DNA of 64,000 bases from Streptomyces sp. NBC_01463. GTDB taxonomy: Bacteria > Actinomycetota > Actinomycetes > Streptomycetales > Streptomycetaceae. The translations under genes and the position numbers were made by a program. The stretch covers positions 3,410,001 through 3,474,000 of the forward strand of contig CP109468.1 in assembly GCA_036227345.1 (NCBI GenBank), written 5' to 3'. Each line of letters starts with the position of its first letter. Position 1 is the first letter of the stretch. The notes beneath the pieces are model-generated. The model was not told the DNA's origin, did not search any database, and worked only from the letters and a program-made list of their open reading frames with translations. Positions 25,999-34,839 of this stretch are shown piece after piece.

Positions 25999-26010
25999 TA
26001 ACGCGCGTAG
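25999..26010. promoter_or_regulatory. operator-like site upstream of the BMP gene
   Basis: TAACGCGCGTAG matches the CTACGCGCGTAG core at 10 of 12 positions, with an intact ACGCGCGT palindrome. It is the fourth member of the set in front of nucleoside genes. Confidence 0.55.
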
Positions 26011-26076
26011 ATGTCAGATAAAGCCCTGTACGGAAGCCGTTATCGGATCGTCGCGAACCGGGGGTGACCTGTCCGG

Positions 26077-27315
26077 TTACGGATGGTTGCCGTGAAGCAG
26101 AGCGGAAGCGGTGAACAGCTCCACCCCTACGGCGATCGCCTCCTCGTCCGCGTCGAAGTTGCCCCGGTGCAGGTCCAGCCCGCGCGTGTCGCCGGGCGTC
26201 CGCACCCCGAGCCGCGCCATCGCGCCCGGCACGTGCTCCAGATACCAGGAGAAGTCCTCCCCTCCCAGGCTCTGTTCGGTGTCCTCGATCGCATACGATC
26301 CGCGGCGGGCGGACATCGCGCCGGCCAGCAGATCGATCGCGGCCGCGTCGTTCACCACCGGCGGGACACCCCGGATGTAGTTGATCACCGTCTTGGCGCG
26401 GTGCATCCCGGCCACCTCGTCGATCGCGGCGTGCACCAGGTCCGGCGCCTCGCGCCACGCCGTCAGGTCCAGGCAGCGAACCGTGCCCGACAGTTCGGCG
26501 TGTTGCGGGATGACGTTGCAGGCGTGCCCGGTCTCCAGCCGCCCCCAGGTCAGCGCGAGCCCGGCCCGTGCGTCGGCCCGGCGGGCCAGCAGCGCGGGGA
26601 CCTCGGTGACCACCTTCGCGGCGGCGGTGACCAGGTCCGTGGTCAGGTGCGGGCGGGCGGTGTGGCCGCCGGGCCCGTCCAGGGACACCTCCAGCCGGTC
26701 GCAGGCGGAGGTGATCGCCCCGGCCCGCAGCCCGATCCGCCCCACGTCGACCTTCGGGTCGCAGTGCACCCCGATGATCCGCCCGACACCTTCCAGCACC
26801 CCGGACTCGATCGCGTCGGGCGCCCCGCCGGGCAGCACCTCCTCGGCCGGCTGGAAGATCAGCCGCACCGGACTGGGCAGCAGTCCCTGCCGGTCGAGCT
26901 CGGCGAGCACGAGGCCGGCGCCGAGGACGGTGGTGGTGTGGACGTCGTGCCCGCAGGCGTGCGCCCGGTCGGGGACGGTGGAGCGGTACGGGACGCCCGC
27001 CTTGGTGTCCGGGATCGGCAGCGCGTCGATGTCGGCCCGCAGCGCGAGCATCGGCGGCGTCGACCCGTCCCGCGTCCCGACGTCACACATGAGCCCCGTC
27101 CCGGAGGCGAGCACCCGCGGCACGAGCCCGGCCAGCTCCAGCCGGGCCTTGATGGCCGCGGTGGTGCGGAACTCCTGGTTGCCGAGCTCGGGGTGCATGT
27201 GCAGATCACGACGGAAGGCGATCAGCTCGGCGCGCAGCGCTTCGGGCAGCGTGCCGGGCAGGGCCTTCTCCGTGAGCGGCTGGGCTTCGCAAACGCGGGA
27301 CGTCGAGTGGTTCAC
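26077..27315 (-). CDS. M20 family amidohydrolase
   Basis: A 412-residue peptidase-M20/amidohydrolase of the IAA-amino-acid/hippurate hydrolase group. Metal and catalytic motifs: RRDLHMHPELGNQE, ALRADIDALPI, HACGHDVH, FQPAEE and the dimerisation-domain VSLDGPGGHTARPH; the last ligand is HRGNF. It probably removes an acyl group from an amino acid, substrate unknown. GTG 27315 (VNHSTS) is preferred; the frame extends to 27375. It stands alone. Confidence 0.9.
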   Translation of the reverse strand: MNHSTSRVCEAQPLTEKALPGTLPEALRAELIAFRRDLHMHPELGNQEFRTTAAIKARLELAGLVPRVLASGTGLMCDVGTRDGSTPPMLALRADIDALPIPDTKAGVPYRSTVPDRAHACGHDVHTTTVLGAGLVLAELDRQGLLPSPVRLIFQPAEEVLPGGAPDAIESGVLEGVGRIIGVHCDPKVDVGRIGLRAGAITSACDRLEVSLDGPGGHTARPHLTTDLVTAAAKVVTEVPALLARRADARAGLALTWGRLETGHACNVIPQHAELSGTVRCLDLTAWREAPDLVHAAIDEVAGMHRAKTVINYIRGVPPVVNDAAAIDLLAGAMSARRGSYAIEDTEQSLGGEDFSWYLEHVPGAMARLGVRTPGDTRGLDLHRGNFDADEEAIAVGVELFTASALLHGNHP

Positions 27316-27512
27316 TGGTGAAGGGTAAGGCTGTTCCCCCTCCAACTGACCATGAAACAAGAAAAGTTCAGCCACATAGACGAATAAATGACCGGGTCAC
27401 GGCGTGTGGCGCTGCCGCAGCGTGGGTAAACTGCCCGGCCGCCTGGGGCGGTACTGACCCCCGGACCGCGCGACCGGGTGACGCCGACCGGCCGCGTCCA
27501 CCCCCTCCCTTT

Positions 27513-28571
27513 TCACGCCTCCGTCGTCACCGCCGTGGCGCGCCAGGGTGCCAGCCGCTGGACGTCGCGGGCCGTCTCCGTGACGCCGGCCAGGAAGCCC
27601 TGGGCTCTCGGGGACGCCGTTTCGCGGAGCCATTCCGGGGCGATGTCGCAGACCGCGACCTTGACCTCGGTGCCGACCAGGGCCAGCGGCAGGGTGTGGA
27701 CCACCGTGGAGGGGAAGCTCAGGACCGTGCGGCCGATGGGGCCGCGGCGGGCGATGAGTTCCAGGGGGAGGTCGGGGCGGACGATCTCCAGACCGGTGGC
27801 GGCCTCCAGGGCGTGGAGCTTCTCGGTGGACTCGCGGCGGTGGGCGAAGTAGCGGGTGGCGCCGTGGGTGCGGGCCAGGGCGGCGACCGCCTCCAGGTAG
27901 GGGGCGCGGTCGACGACGCCGGTCTCGACCAGTGAGGTGCCGACCAGGTCCGCGCCCTTGGTGAGCAGCGGCGGGCCGAAGCGGGAGCGGGTCCAGGAGA
28001 ACGTGTTGGGGATGAGGCTGATGCCGGGCGGCGGGATCACCGGCATCGCGGTGAAGAGTTCGACCTCGCGCGCCGCGGACGGGGTGAAGCGGCGGCGGGC
28101 GGTGGCCGAGACCGGGGCCAGGGCCAGGTCGCGGGGGCCGGAGCCGCCGCGGCGGTGCCAGCGGGTGAGGCGTTCGCCGCGGGTCATCTGGGTGACGAAC
28201 TCCATGGTGGCGGTGCCGTCGTCGACCACGGTGAGCCGGCGGGGGCGGACCAGGGTGAGCAGGAGCTGTACGTAACGGGAGAACGGGTCGCCGATGACGA
28301 TGTGGTCGGCGTTGCGCACGAGCTTGGTGAGGGCGCGCAGCGACTTCAGGGGGGTGCCCGAGTCGCCGCGCGCCTCCTGCCAGCGCACGGTGATGCCCTC
28401 GTCGCGGGCCAGCTCCGCCATCCGGCGCAGCTGACCGCGCGACATCGGGTCGACCGGAGGGAGGACGACGACGGTGACGTCCGCGACGACACGGCCGCCG
28501 CCTCCCTCTGTGTAGGCCCACTCCAGGACGTTCAGGAGCTGGACCGGGCTCTCGACGAAGGCGAGGTTCAC
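27513..28571 (-). CDS. surface polysaccharide biosynthesis protein (putative glycosyltransferase)
   Basis: A 352-residue protein starting at a GTG (AFVESPVQLLNVLEWAY). Segments such as ADHIVIGDPFSRY, LTVVDDGTATMEFV and ATRYFAHRRES match the layout of GT-B sialyl- or polysialyl-type transferases, but similarity is faint and no family is named with certainty. It is last in a four-gene operon, 11 bases after the nonulosonate synthase, with a CMP-sugar enzyme two genes upstream, so transfer of a CMP-activated nonulosonic acid is a reasonable guess. Confidence 0.6.
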   Translation of the reverse strand: MNLAFVESPVQLLNVLEWAYTEGGGGRVVADVTVVVLPPVDPMSRGQLRRMAELARDEGITVRWQEARGDSGTPLKSLRALTKLVRNADHIVIGDPFSRYVQLLLTLVRPRRLTVVDDGTATMEFVTQMTRGERLTRWHRRGGSGPRDLALAPVSATARRRFTPSAAREVELFTAMPVIPPPGISLIPNTFSWTRSRFGPPLLTKGADLVGTSLVETGVVDRAPYLEAVAALARTHGATRYFAHRRESTEKLHALEAATGLEIVRPDLPLELIARRGPIGRTVLSFPSTVVHTLPLALVGTEVKVAVCDIAPEWLRETASPRAQGFLAGVTETARDVQRLAPWRATAVTTEA

Positions 28572-28582
28572 CGGTCTGCCCG

Positions 28583-29518
28583 TCAGACCGCGACCGGCTC
28601 GGCGGCCTGGGCCGTCTCGCCGCTCTCCGCCACGACGCCCGGGACCCGGCGGAGCTTCTTCATCGGGCCGAGCTCCGACTCGTACACCTTCTTGACGCCG
28701 TCGCCGAGGGACGCCTCGATGGTGCGGATGTCGCGGACCAGGCGGGTCAGGCCCTGCGGCTCGACGGACGCGGCCTGGTCGGAGCCCCACATGGCGCGGT
28801 CGAGGGTGATGTGGCGCTCGACGAACGCGGCGCCGAGCGCGACGGCCGCGAGGGTGGTCTGCAGGCCCGTCTCGTGGCCGCTGTAGCCGATCGGGACGTT
28901 GGGGTACTCCTGCTGGAGGGTGTTGATGACGCGCAGGTTCAGCTCCTCGGCCTTCGCCGGGTACGTCGACGTGGCGTGGCAGAGCAGGATGTTGTCCGAG
29001 CCGAGGACCTCGACCGCGTGGCGGATCTGGCGCGGGGTCGACATGCCGGTGGAGAGGATCACCGTGCGGCCGGTGGCGCGCAGCGAGCGCAGCAGCTCGT
29101 CGTCGGTGAGGGACGCGGAGGCGACCTTGTGGGCGGGGACGTCGAACTTCTCCAGGAAGGCGACGGCCTCGGTGTCCCACGGGGAGGCGAACCAGTCGAT
29201 GCCGCGCTCGGCGCAGTGCTCGGAGATGGCGCGGTACTCGGTCTCGCCGAACTCGACGCGGTGGCGGTAGTCGATGTACGTCATCCGGCCCCAGGGGGTG
29301 TCGCGCTCGATGTCCCACTGGTCGCGCGGGGTGCAGATCTCGGGGGTGCGCTTCTGGAACTTGACGGCGTCGCAGCCGGCTTCGGCGGCCACGTCGATCA
29401 GCTTGAGGGCGTTGTCGAGGTCGCCGTTGTGGTTGATGCCGATCTCGCCGGTGACGTAGACGGGGTGGCCGGGGCCCGCGGTGCGGTCGCCGAGTGTGCG
29501 CAGTCGGGAGGTGCTCAT
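28583..29518 (-). CDS. nonulosonic acid synthase (NeuB family)
   Basis: A 311-residue NeuB-type TIM barrel: ITGEIGINHNGDLDNALKLI-like opening (GEIGINHNGD), DAVKFQKRTP, ASPWDTEAVAFLEKF, LSTGMST and GYSGHETG. The enzyme condenses phosphoenolpyruvate with a hexose substrate. Classical NeuB adds a C-terminal antifreeze-like (SAF) domain; this one stops soon after the barrel. With a KdsC-like phosphatase in the operon and no UDP-GlcNAc epimerase, the product may be a Kdn-9-phosphate from mannose-6-phosphate (inference). It lies 15 bases after the CMP-transferase gene. Confidence 0.85.
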   Translation of the reverse strand: MSTSRLRTLGDRTAGPGHPVYVTGEIGINHNGDLDNALKLIDVAAEAGCDAVKFQKRTPEICTPRDQWDIERDTPWGRMTYIDYRHRVEFGETEYRAISEHCAERGIDWFASPWDTEAVAFLEKFDVPAHKVASASLTDDELLRSLRATGRTVILSTGMSTPRQIRHAVEVLGSDNILLCHATSTYPAKAEELNLRVINTLQQEYPNVPIGYSGHETGLQTTLAAVALGAAFVERHITLDRAMWGSDQAASVEPQGLTRLVRDIRTIEASLGDGVKKVYESELGPMKKLRRVPGVVAESGETAQAAEPVAV

Positions 29519-29533
29519 GAGGGTGTTCCTTAC

Positions 29534-30778
29534 TTACTTGGCGGGGGTGGTGAGGGTGGGAGTGGTGAGGGTGGGGCCCAGCAGCCAGGCCGCGATCTCG
29601 CGGACGGCGCCGAAGCCGCCGGGGGTTTTCGTCACGGCGCGCGCGGCGGCGCGTACCGAGTCGTGCGCGCTCGCGACGGCGACGGGCCAGCCGGCGAGTG
29701 CGAAGCAGGGGAGGTCGTTGACGTCGTTGCCGACGTACAGGACGCGTTCGGGGGCGATGGACTGCTCGTCGCACCACTGCTTGAGCGCGAGGTCCTTGCG
29801 GTCGATGCCGTGCAGGACGGGGACGCGGAGCTTGTGGGCGCGGGCGGCGACGACCGGGTTCTGTTCCGTGGAGAGGATCAGGAGGGGGACGCCCGCCTTG
29901 CGCAGGGCGGCGATGCCGAGCCCGTCGCCGCGGTGGACGGCGACGGTCTCGCGTCCGTCGGAGTCGATGAGGACGCGGTCGTCGGTCTGGGTGCCGTCGA
30001 AGTCGAGGACGACGGCGTCGATGTCCTCGCGGGTGGGCAGCGGTGCCGGGTCCAGGAGCGGGGCCAGGGCGCGGGCGCGGGCCAGGTCGTGCGGGTCGTC
30101 GATCTCCAGGACGCGGGCCGGGTCGGTGCGCACCAGGGCGGTGTGGCCGAAGAAGCGGTGGCGGTGGGTGCGGAAGCCCGCCGCGTCCATCGCGTAGGCG
30201 GCGCCCGTTTCGAGGAGGTCCTCGGGACGGTCCTGGCGGCGCGGGCGGACGGCCTTGTCGTGGTTGACGCCGTAGTTGTGGTCCTCGACCGCGCTGCCGT
30301 CGCGCCACAGGAAGCCGTGGAACGGGGCGACGGTGACGGCCGTGTCGGCGCCTTCGCGGGCGACCGCGGCGGCGACGCCGTCGATGTCCTCGCGGGCGAC
30401 GAAGGGGCTGGTGCACTGGACGAGCAGGACGACGTCCACGCTCCGGCCGTGCTCGGCCTCGTACGTGTCCAGCGCGTGCAGGACGGCGGCCTCGCTGGTC
30501 GCGGTGTCGCCGGCGATGGCCTCGGGGCGCTGGACGCAGTGCACCCGGGCCGATTCGCCGAGGCTCTCGCCGGCGGCGCGGGCCGCCTGCGCGACGGCCG
30601 GGGCGTCGGTCGTCACGACGACGTCCGTCACCTCGCCCGACGCGAGGCAGGCGCGGACCGCGCGGACGACGAGCGGGACACCGCCGACCTGGGCGAGGTT
30701 CTTGGCGGGGACGCCCTTGGATCCGCCGCGGGCGGGGATCACGGCGAGCACGGTGGGCTGCTTGGTGGGCTGCGTCAT
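29534..30778 (-). CDS. CMP-nonulosonate cytidylyltransferase fused to KdsC-like HAD phosphatase
   Basis: A 414-residue two-domain enzyme. Residues 1-240 are an acylneuraminate cytidylyltransferase with AVIPARGGSKGVPAKN near the start and LLVQCTSPF around 120. From about 252 a KdsC-like HAD phosphatase follows, with VLDFDGTQTDD (nucleophile Asp259) and VGNDVNDLPC. The fusion can remove a 9-phosphate and then form the CMP-sugar, exactly the two steps after the NeuB-type synthase. GGAG precedes the ATG by five bases. It sits 32 bases downstream of the putative glycosyltransferase gene. Confidence 0.87.
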   Translation of the reverse strand: MTQPTKQPTVLAVIPARGGSKGVPAKNLAQVGGVPLVVRAVRACLASGEVTDVVVTTDAPAVAQAARAAGESLGESARVHCVQRPEAIAGDTATSEAAVLHALDTYEAEHGRSVDVVLLVQCTSPFVAREDIDGVAAAVAREGADTAVTVAPFHGFLWRDGSAVEDHNYGVNHDKAVRPRRQDRPEDLLETGAAYAMDAAGFRTHRHRFFGHTALVRTDPARVLEIDDPHDLARARALAPLLDPAPLPTREDIDAVVLDFDGTQTDDRVLIDSDGRETVAVHRGDGLGIAALRKAGVPLLILSTEQNPVVAARAHKLRVPVLHGIDRKDLALKQWCDEQSIAPERVLYVGNDVNDLPCFALAGWPVAVASAHDSVRAAARAVTKTPGGFGAVREIAAWLLGPTLTTPTLTTPAK

Positions 30779-30810
30779 CGCTGCTCCAGGAAGAGTTCCG
30801 GTGGTGGTGT

Positions 30811-32160
30811 TCACAGCTCGCCCATCCGGCGGATGACCGGGGCGACCCGCTGGACGCCGTGGCGGTACGCGCCCCGGGCCGCGTCGCGGACCGCCTCGCG
30901 CACCGCTCCCCTGACCCGGCCGGTCTCCCGGGGCCCGGCGGCGCCCGGCAGCGGGTGGCCGTCGGGGGCCAGGTGGTGGCGGGCGAGGATGCCCGGGAGG
31001 TAGCCGGGAGCGGTGGCGGGTGTGTAGTAGGGCGCGAGGTCCGGCAGCCGGTCCTGCGCGAGCAGGGCGGTGGCCCGGGCGCGGGCGGTGTCGTAGGCCG
31101 TTCCGTAGCTGCCGTCGGCGGCGACGCCCTGGCCGGCCAGCCAGGCGGGGTCGGGCTCCGGGTGGGCGCCGCCGTCGAGGTGGTCCCAGGAGGTGAGCAG
31201 GCCGGAGCCGATGAAGTGGTGGTTGCCGAGGGTCTCGCGCACCCCGAGGTCGGTGAGGACGGCGGTGGGGATGCGCCGGTGCAGGGATTCCAGGGCGGCG
31301 GTCGAGGAGACGGTGACCAGCAGGTCGGTGCGGTCCAGGACCTCGCCCATGTGCCCGTACACGAGGCGGAAGTTGGGCGGGAGTCCGCCGGGCAGCCGCT
31401 CGGCGAGCCGCTGGTAGGGGAGTTCCTCGATGTGCGTGGTGTGCTCGCCCGGCCTGGAGCGCAGCTTCAGGAGCACCTCGCGCCGCGGGTGCAGCCTGGC
31501 GTGCTCGACGAGCCTGCGCAGCAGGTACGTACGGTCGGCGCGGGAGGCCGGTACGGAGGGCTGGGCGGCGAACACGACGGTGTCGCGGCCCTGTTCGGGG
31601 GTGTGCGGGGCGCCGCCGAGGAACGGCAGGGCGGCCTCCGTGACGGCCGACGCGTCGGCGCCCACTCCCTCGTACACCGCGCGGAAGCGCTCCGCGTCGT
31701 GGCGGGAGTTGGCGAGGACGACGTCGGCGCCGTGCCGCAGCAGCAGTCCGTCGGCGAGCTTCTCGTAGACGACGCCGACGTAACCGGTGACGACGACGGG
31801 CCGGGCCGGCAGCCGGAGGGCCGCGAGGCCGTGCACCATCGCCTGGACTGCCCCGCCGACGAGGGCGAGGACCACGAGGTCGTACCCCTCGTCCCGCACG
31901 GCGTGCAGGAATTCGACGGCCGTCACCTCGCGCACCCGGTCGGTGTCGATGCCGACGTCGCCGACCTCGGCGAGCTGTCGGGGTGTCGGCGTCGCCCGGC
32001 CGCGGAGCAGCAGTCCGCTGATCTGCGCGGGCGGCGTGGACGCGCTTCCGTCGCCCGTGGTCAGCCGGCGCGCGGTGAGCGCGCCCCACTTCCATCGGGT
32101 GTCGGAGTCGGCGAGGACGGCGACCCGGAGAGCGCTCGTCTTTTCGGTACGTGGGGGCAC
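30811..32160 (-). CDS. putative glycosyltransferase (DUF6716-like)
   Basis: A 449-residue GT-B-like protein: an opening strand LRVAVLADSDTRWKWG, a central VLANSRHDAERF, and a C-terminal half with LLKLRSRPGEHTTH, VYGHMGEVLDRTDLLVTVSS and TAVLTDLG, patterns seen in donor-binding halves of GT-B enzymes. Streptomyces homologues are annotated DUF6716 putative glycosyltransferases. GTG 32160 with GGGA before it is preferred to the start at 32199. First gene of the leftward operon and divergent from the GT2 gene. Confidence 0.7.
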   Translation of the reverse strand: MPPRTEKTSALRVAVLADSDTRWKWGALTARRLTTGDGSASTPPAQISGLLLRGRATPTPRQLAEVGDVGIDTDRVREVTAVEFLHAVRDEGYDLVVLALVGGAVQAMVHGLAALRLPARPVVVTGYVGVVYEKLADGLLLRHGADVVLANSRHDAERFRAVYEGVGADASAVTEAALPFLGGAPHTPEQGRDTVVFAAQPSVPASRADRTYLLRRLVEHARLHPRREVLLKLRSRPGEHTTHIEELPYQRLAERLPGGLPPNFRLVYGHMGEVLDRTDLLVTVSSTAALESLHRRIPTAVLTDLGVRETLGNHHFIGSGLLTSWDHLDGGAHPEPDPAWLAGQGVAADGSYGTAYDTARARATALLAQDRLPDLAPYYTPATAPGYLPGILARHHLAPDGHPLPGAAGPRETGRVRGAVREAVRDAARGAYRHGVQRVAPVIRRMGEL

Positions 32161-32356
32161 GTCCCAAAACTTAGGAAGGCATTTCGATGGGCGGCCCAAC
32201 GCGATGGCAACAGCGGGTTAACAGCCCGCCGACGCTTGGCGAATCACCCTCACAAATGCCCCGCTCCCGGTGAGGAATGGACCTGGTTCATCACTTCGAC
32301 ATTCGTCGTTCACCTGCCGTCCCCATCAGGTCAAGGGCAAATGCCGGACCTCCGCC

Positions 32357-32362
32357 TAGCGT
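32357..32362 (+). promoter_or_regulatory. -10 element of a probably leaderless GT2 transcript
   Basis: TAGCGT is seven bases before the GTG at 32370, with no ribosome site. Bases 32161-32369 hold the divergent promoters of the two surface-polymer operons and are lower in GC than the surrounding genes. Confidence 0.4.
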
Positions 32363-32369
32363 GTGACGC

Positions 32370-33347
32370 GTGGTTAAGCTCTCCGTCATCGTGCCGTTCT
32401 ACAACGTACGGGCCTATGCCCCCGATACCTTGCGAAGTCTGCGGGCCAATGCCCGTGATGATTTCGAATTCATCCTCGTCGACGACTGTTCGACCGACGG
32501 GACCCTGGAGATCCTCCGGCGCGCCGAGCTCGAGATCCCGGGTGCCGTCCTGGTCGGACACGAGAGGAACGGGGGCCTGGCCACCGCACGCAACACTGGT
32601 ATCGACGCGGCGCGCGGCGAGTACCTCACCTTCCTCGACGGCGACGACTGGGTCGTGCCCGGCCACTACGAGCGGCTGCTGGCCGCCATCACGGGGCTGG
32701 GATGCGACTTCGTCCGTACGGACCACGTGCAGTTCACGGACCGGGTGCGCACCGTGCACCGGGTCCCGCACGGTCTGCGCGACACCGTCCTGAACCCGCG
32801 CGACGTGATCCTGCCGTCCGACCGGTCGACGCCCGTCGACTACGCGTACGCCTGGGCCGGGGCCTATCACCGGCGGCTCGCGGACTCGGGGGTGCTGCGG
32901 TTCCGGGACGGGCTGCGCACCGCGGAGGACCGGCCCTGGATCTGGCGGCTGCACCGTGAGGCGGAATCGTTCGCGGTGGTCGGCCTGCCGGGCGTCTTCT
33001 ACCGGCGCGGGGTGGCGTCCTCGCTCACCCAGATCGGAGATGTGCGCCAGCTGGACTTCATCCGGGCATTCGACCAGGTCCTGGAGGAAACGGCCCGGGA
33101 TCCGGAGGCGGACCGGCTGCTGCCCAAGGCGGTGCGCACCTATTGCGCGGTCATGGCGCACCACTTGGAATCCATCGAAAGGTTCGAACCAGCAGTGGCC
33201 CGGAAATTGCGCTCCATGAGCGCGGCTTCCCTGCGGCGCATGCCGCAGGAAATTCTCGCCGATACGCTGAATTCGCTGGGCGACCGCCGCGCGGGCCAGC
33301 TGCGGCGGGTCCGCCGCCGTTCCGTCTCCCGGGAGGTCGCGGCCTGA
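32370..33347 (+). CDS. family 2 glycosyltransferase
   Basis: A 325-residue GT-A enzyme: LSVIVPFYNVRAYAPDTL, EFILVDDCSTDGTLEIL, GGLATARNTGIDAARGEY and the metal-binding FLDGDDW, with a later AEDRPWIW. It probably adds a sugar to the wall polymer or its linkage unit. GTG start, no Shine-Dalgarno, and a -10-like TAGCGT just upstream suggest a leaderless mRNA. The stop overlaps the next ATG by one base. Confidence 0.88.
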   Translation: MVKLSVIVPFYNVRAYAPDTLRSLRANARDDFEFILVDDCSTDGTLEILRRAELEIPGAVLVGHERNGGLATARNTGIDAARGEYLTFLDGDDWVVPGHYERLLAAITGLGCDFVRTDHVQFTDRVRTVHRVPHGLRDTVLNPRDVILPSDRSTPVDYAYAWAGAYHRRLADSGVLRFRDGLRTAEDRPWIWRLHREAESFAVVGLPGVFYRRGVASSLTQIGDVRQLDFIRAFDQVLEETARDPEADRLLPKAVRTYCAVMAHHLESIERFEPAVARKLRSMSAASLRRMPQEILADTLNSLGDRRAGQLRRVRRRSVSREVAA

Positions 33348-34735
33348 TGCCCGGCAGCACGTACACCGCGCCGGTCGGCCGGTCCACCACCCAGATCTTC
33401 TCCGCGTGCACGCAGTACGCGGTCGCCACCCTGGTCGCGGCCCTGCGCGCGGGCCAGTTCGGTCCGCGCTCCGAGCACCGGCGCATCCTCGTCGTGAGCG
33501 ACACCTCGCCCTCCCCCGAGCTGGGGACCCCACTGCACCGGCGGCCCGGATTCGAGCAGTTGGCGTCCGAGTTCGACACGGTGCGGTCCTGGAACGACTT
33601 CATCCGGCCGTTCCACCCCGCCGGCTGGTCGCCCCGGGAGCAGGACGCCTCGCTCTGGGAGCGGGCCGTGCGGCAGGCCTGGGACCTCGGCGACGAACCG
33701 GTCGAGATCGCCTGCGAGTCCATCCAGGCCAACCCCGCCCAGGCCCTCACCACGGTCTTCGGCGACAGCCCGGTGCACATCTACGCCGACGGGCTGATGA
33801 GTTACGGACCGACCCGCAGCAAGCTCGACCAGCTGGTCGGCACCCGCATCCGCCGGCTGCTCCACCTGGACCTGGTACCGGGCCTGCGGCCGCTGCTGCT
33901 CACCGAGTTCGGCGTGGAGCCGGAGATCGTGCCGACGGACGTCTTCCTGAAGGTGCTGGGCGAACTCCCGGGGCCGGCGGACCTGCCCGACGACGACGGG
34001 GGCCCCGGACCGGCGCTGCTGCTCGGCCAGTACCTCTCCACGCTGGGCATCCTCACGCCCCAGCAGGAGGAGGACCTGCACGCGCGGATGCTGCGCGGGT
34101 CCGTCGCCCTCGGCCACCGCCGGGTCGTCTTCAAGCCGCACCCCAGCGCGCCGGCCCACTGGGCGCGGGCGCTGGAGCTGGAGGCGGAGCGGCTCGGCGC
34201 CGAACTCACCGTGCTCGACAGCCCGGTCCTGGCCGAGACACTGTTCGACACCATGCGTCCCGCGCTGGTCGTCGGCTGCTTCTCCACCGCGCTGCTGACC
34301 GCCGCCTCGTTCTACGGGCTCCCGGTCGCCCGCGTCGGCACCGGCCCGCTGCTGGAGCAGCTCACCCCGTACCAGAACAGCAACCGCGTCCCCCTGACGA
34401 TCGTCGACGCGCTGCTGCCCGACCTGGAGGACCCGGCCGCGGTCACCGGCTGGTCGCTGCCGTCCGCCGAGGAGGTCCGGGGCGAGCCCACGGGTCTCCT
34501 CGCCGCGGTCGGGTACGCCATGCAGCCGCAGATCCAGGCCGCGCTGCGCCCCGACGCCGAGCGCTACCTCAGCCGGCACCACGACAGCCTCTGGCGCTAC
34601 TTCAAACGGCGCCGGCTGACCGCACTGGGCCTGCCCGGCGCCATCCCCGCACAGCTCGCGTTCATCCCGCGCAACGCGACGGTCCGCCGGCTCGCCCGCA
34701 AGGCCCGCACCCTGAAGCGGGCCGCGGCGGGCTGA
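33347..34735 (+). CDS. alpha-2,8-polysialyltransferase-family protein
   Basis: A 462-residue protein of the POLYST family (bacterial polysialyltransferases such as NeuS). Visible motifs: YADGLMSYGP (the D/E-D/E-G region), VFKPHPSAPAHW (HP motif) and CFSTALLTAASFYG (Ser/Thr before a helix), all used in CMP-donor binding. It would polymerise a CMP-activated nonulosonic acid, completing the pathway encoded by the divergent operon. Its ATG overlaps the GT2 stop (TGATG). A 14-bp hairpin follows. Confidence 0.8.
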   Translation: MPGSTYTAPVGRSTTQIFSACTQYAVATLVAALRAGQFGPRSEHRRILVVSDTSPSPELGTPLHRRPGFEQLASEFDTVRSWNDFIRPFHPAGWSPREQDASLWERAVRQAWDLGDEPVEIACESIQANPAQALTTVFGDSPVHIYADGLMSYGPTRSKLDQLVGTRIRRLLHLDLVPGLRPLLLTEFGVEPEIVPTDVFLKVLGELPGPADLPDDDGGPGPALLLGQYLSTLGILTPQQEEDLHARMLRGSVALGHRRVVFKPHPSAPAHWARALELEAERLGAELTVLDSPVLAETLFDTMRPALVVGCFSTALLTAASFYGLPVARVGTGPLLEQLTPYQNSNRVPLTIVDALLPDLEDPAAVTGWSLPSAEEVRGEPTGLLAAVGYAMQPQIQAALRPDAERYLSRHHDSLWRYFKRRRLTALGLPGAIPAQLAFIPRNATVRRLARKARTLKRAAAG

Positions 34736-34808
34736 CGCGGGGGCGGGTGGGCGCCGCGTGGGGGCCCGCGCGGCGTCGGGGGCGGAAACCACGGAGCACA
34801 GGTCGACG

Positions 34809-34839
34809 ACAGGCCCCGCCGCGGAGCGGCGGGGCCTGT
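34809..34839. terminator. 14-bp perfect hairpin shared by convergent genes
   Basis: ACAGGCCCCGCCGC (34809-34822) pairs with GCGGCGGGGCCTGT (34826-34839) around GGA. It abuts the stop codon of the leftward gene at 34840 and follows the polysialyltransferase gene, so it should end both transcripts. Confidence 0.85.

Noticed and set aside
29534..30416. Very long minus-strand frames reaching 30416 and 32167 that seem to fuse neighbouring surface-polymer genes
   Set aside because: The parts are shadow frames; clear starts at 28571, 29518, 30778 and 32160 and recognised domains separate the genes.
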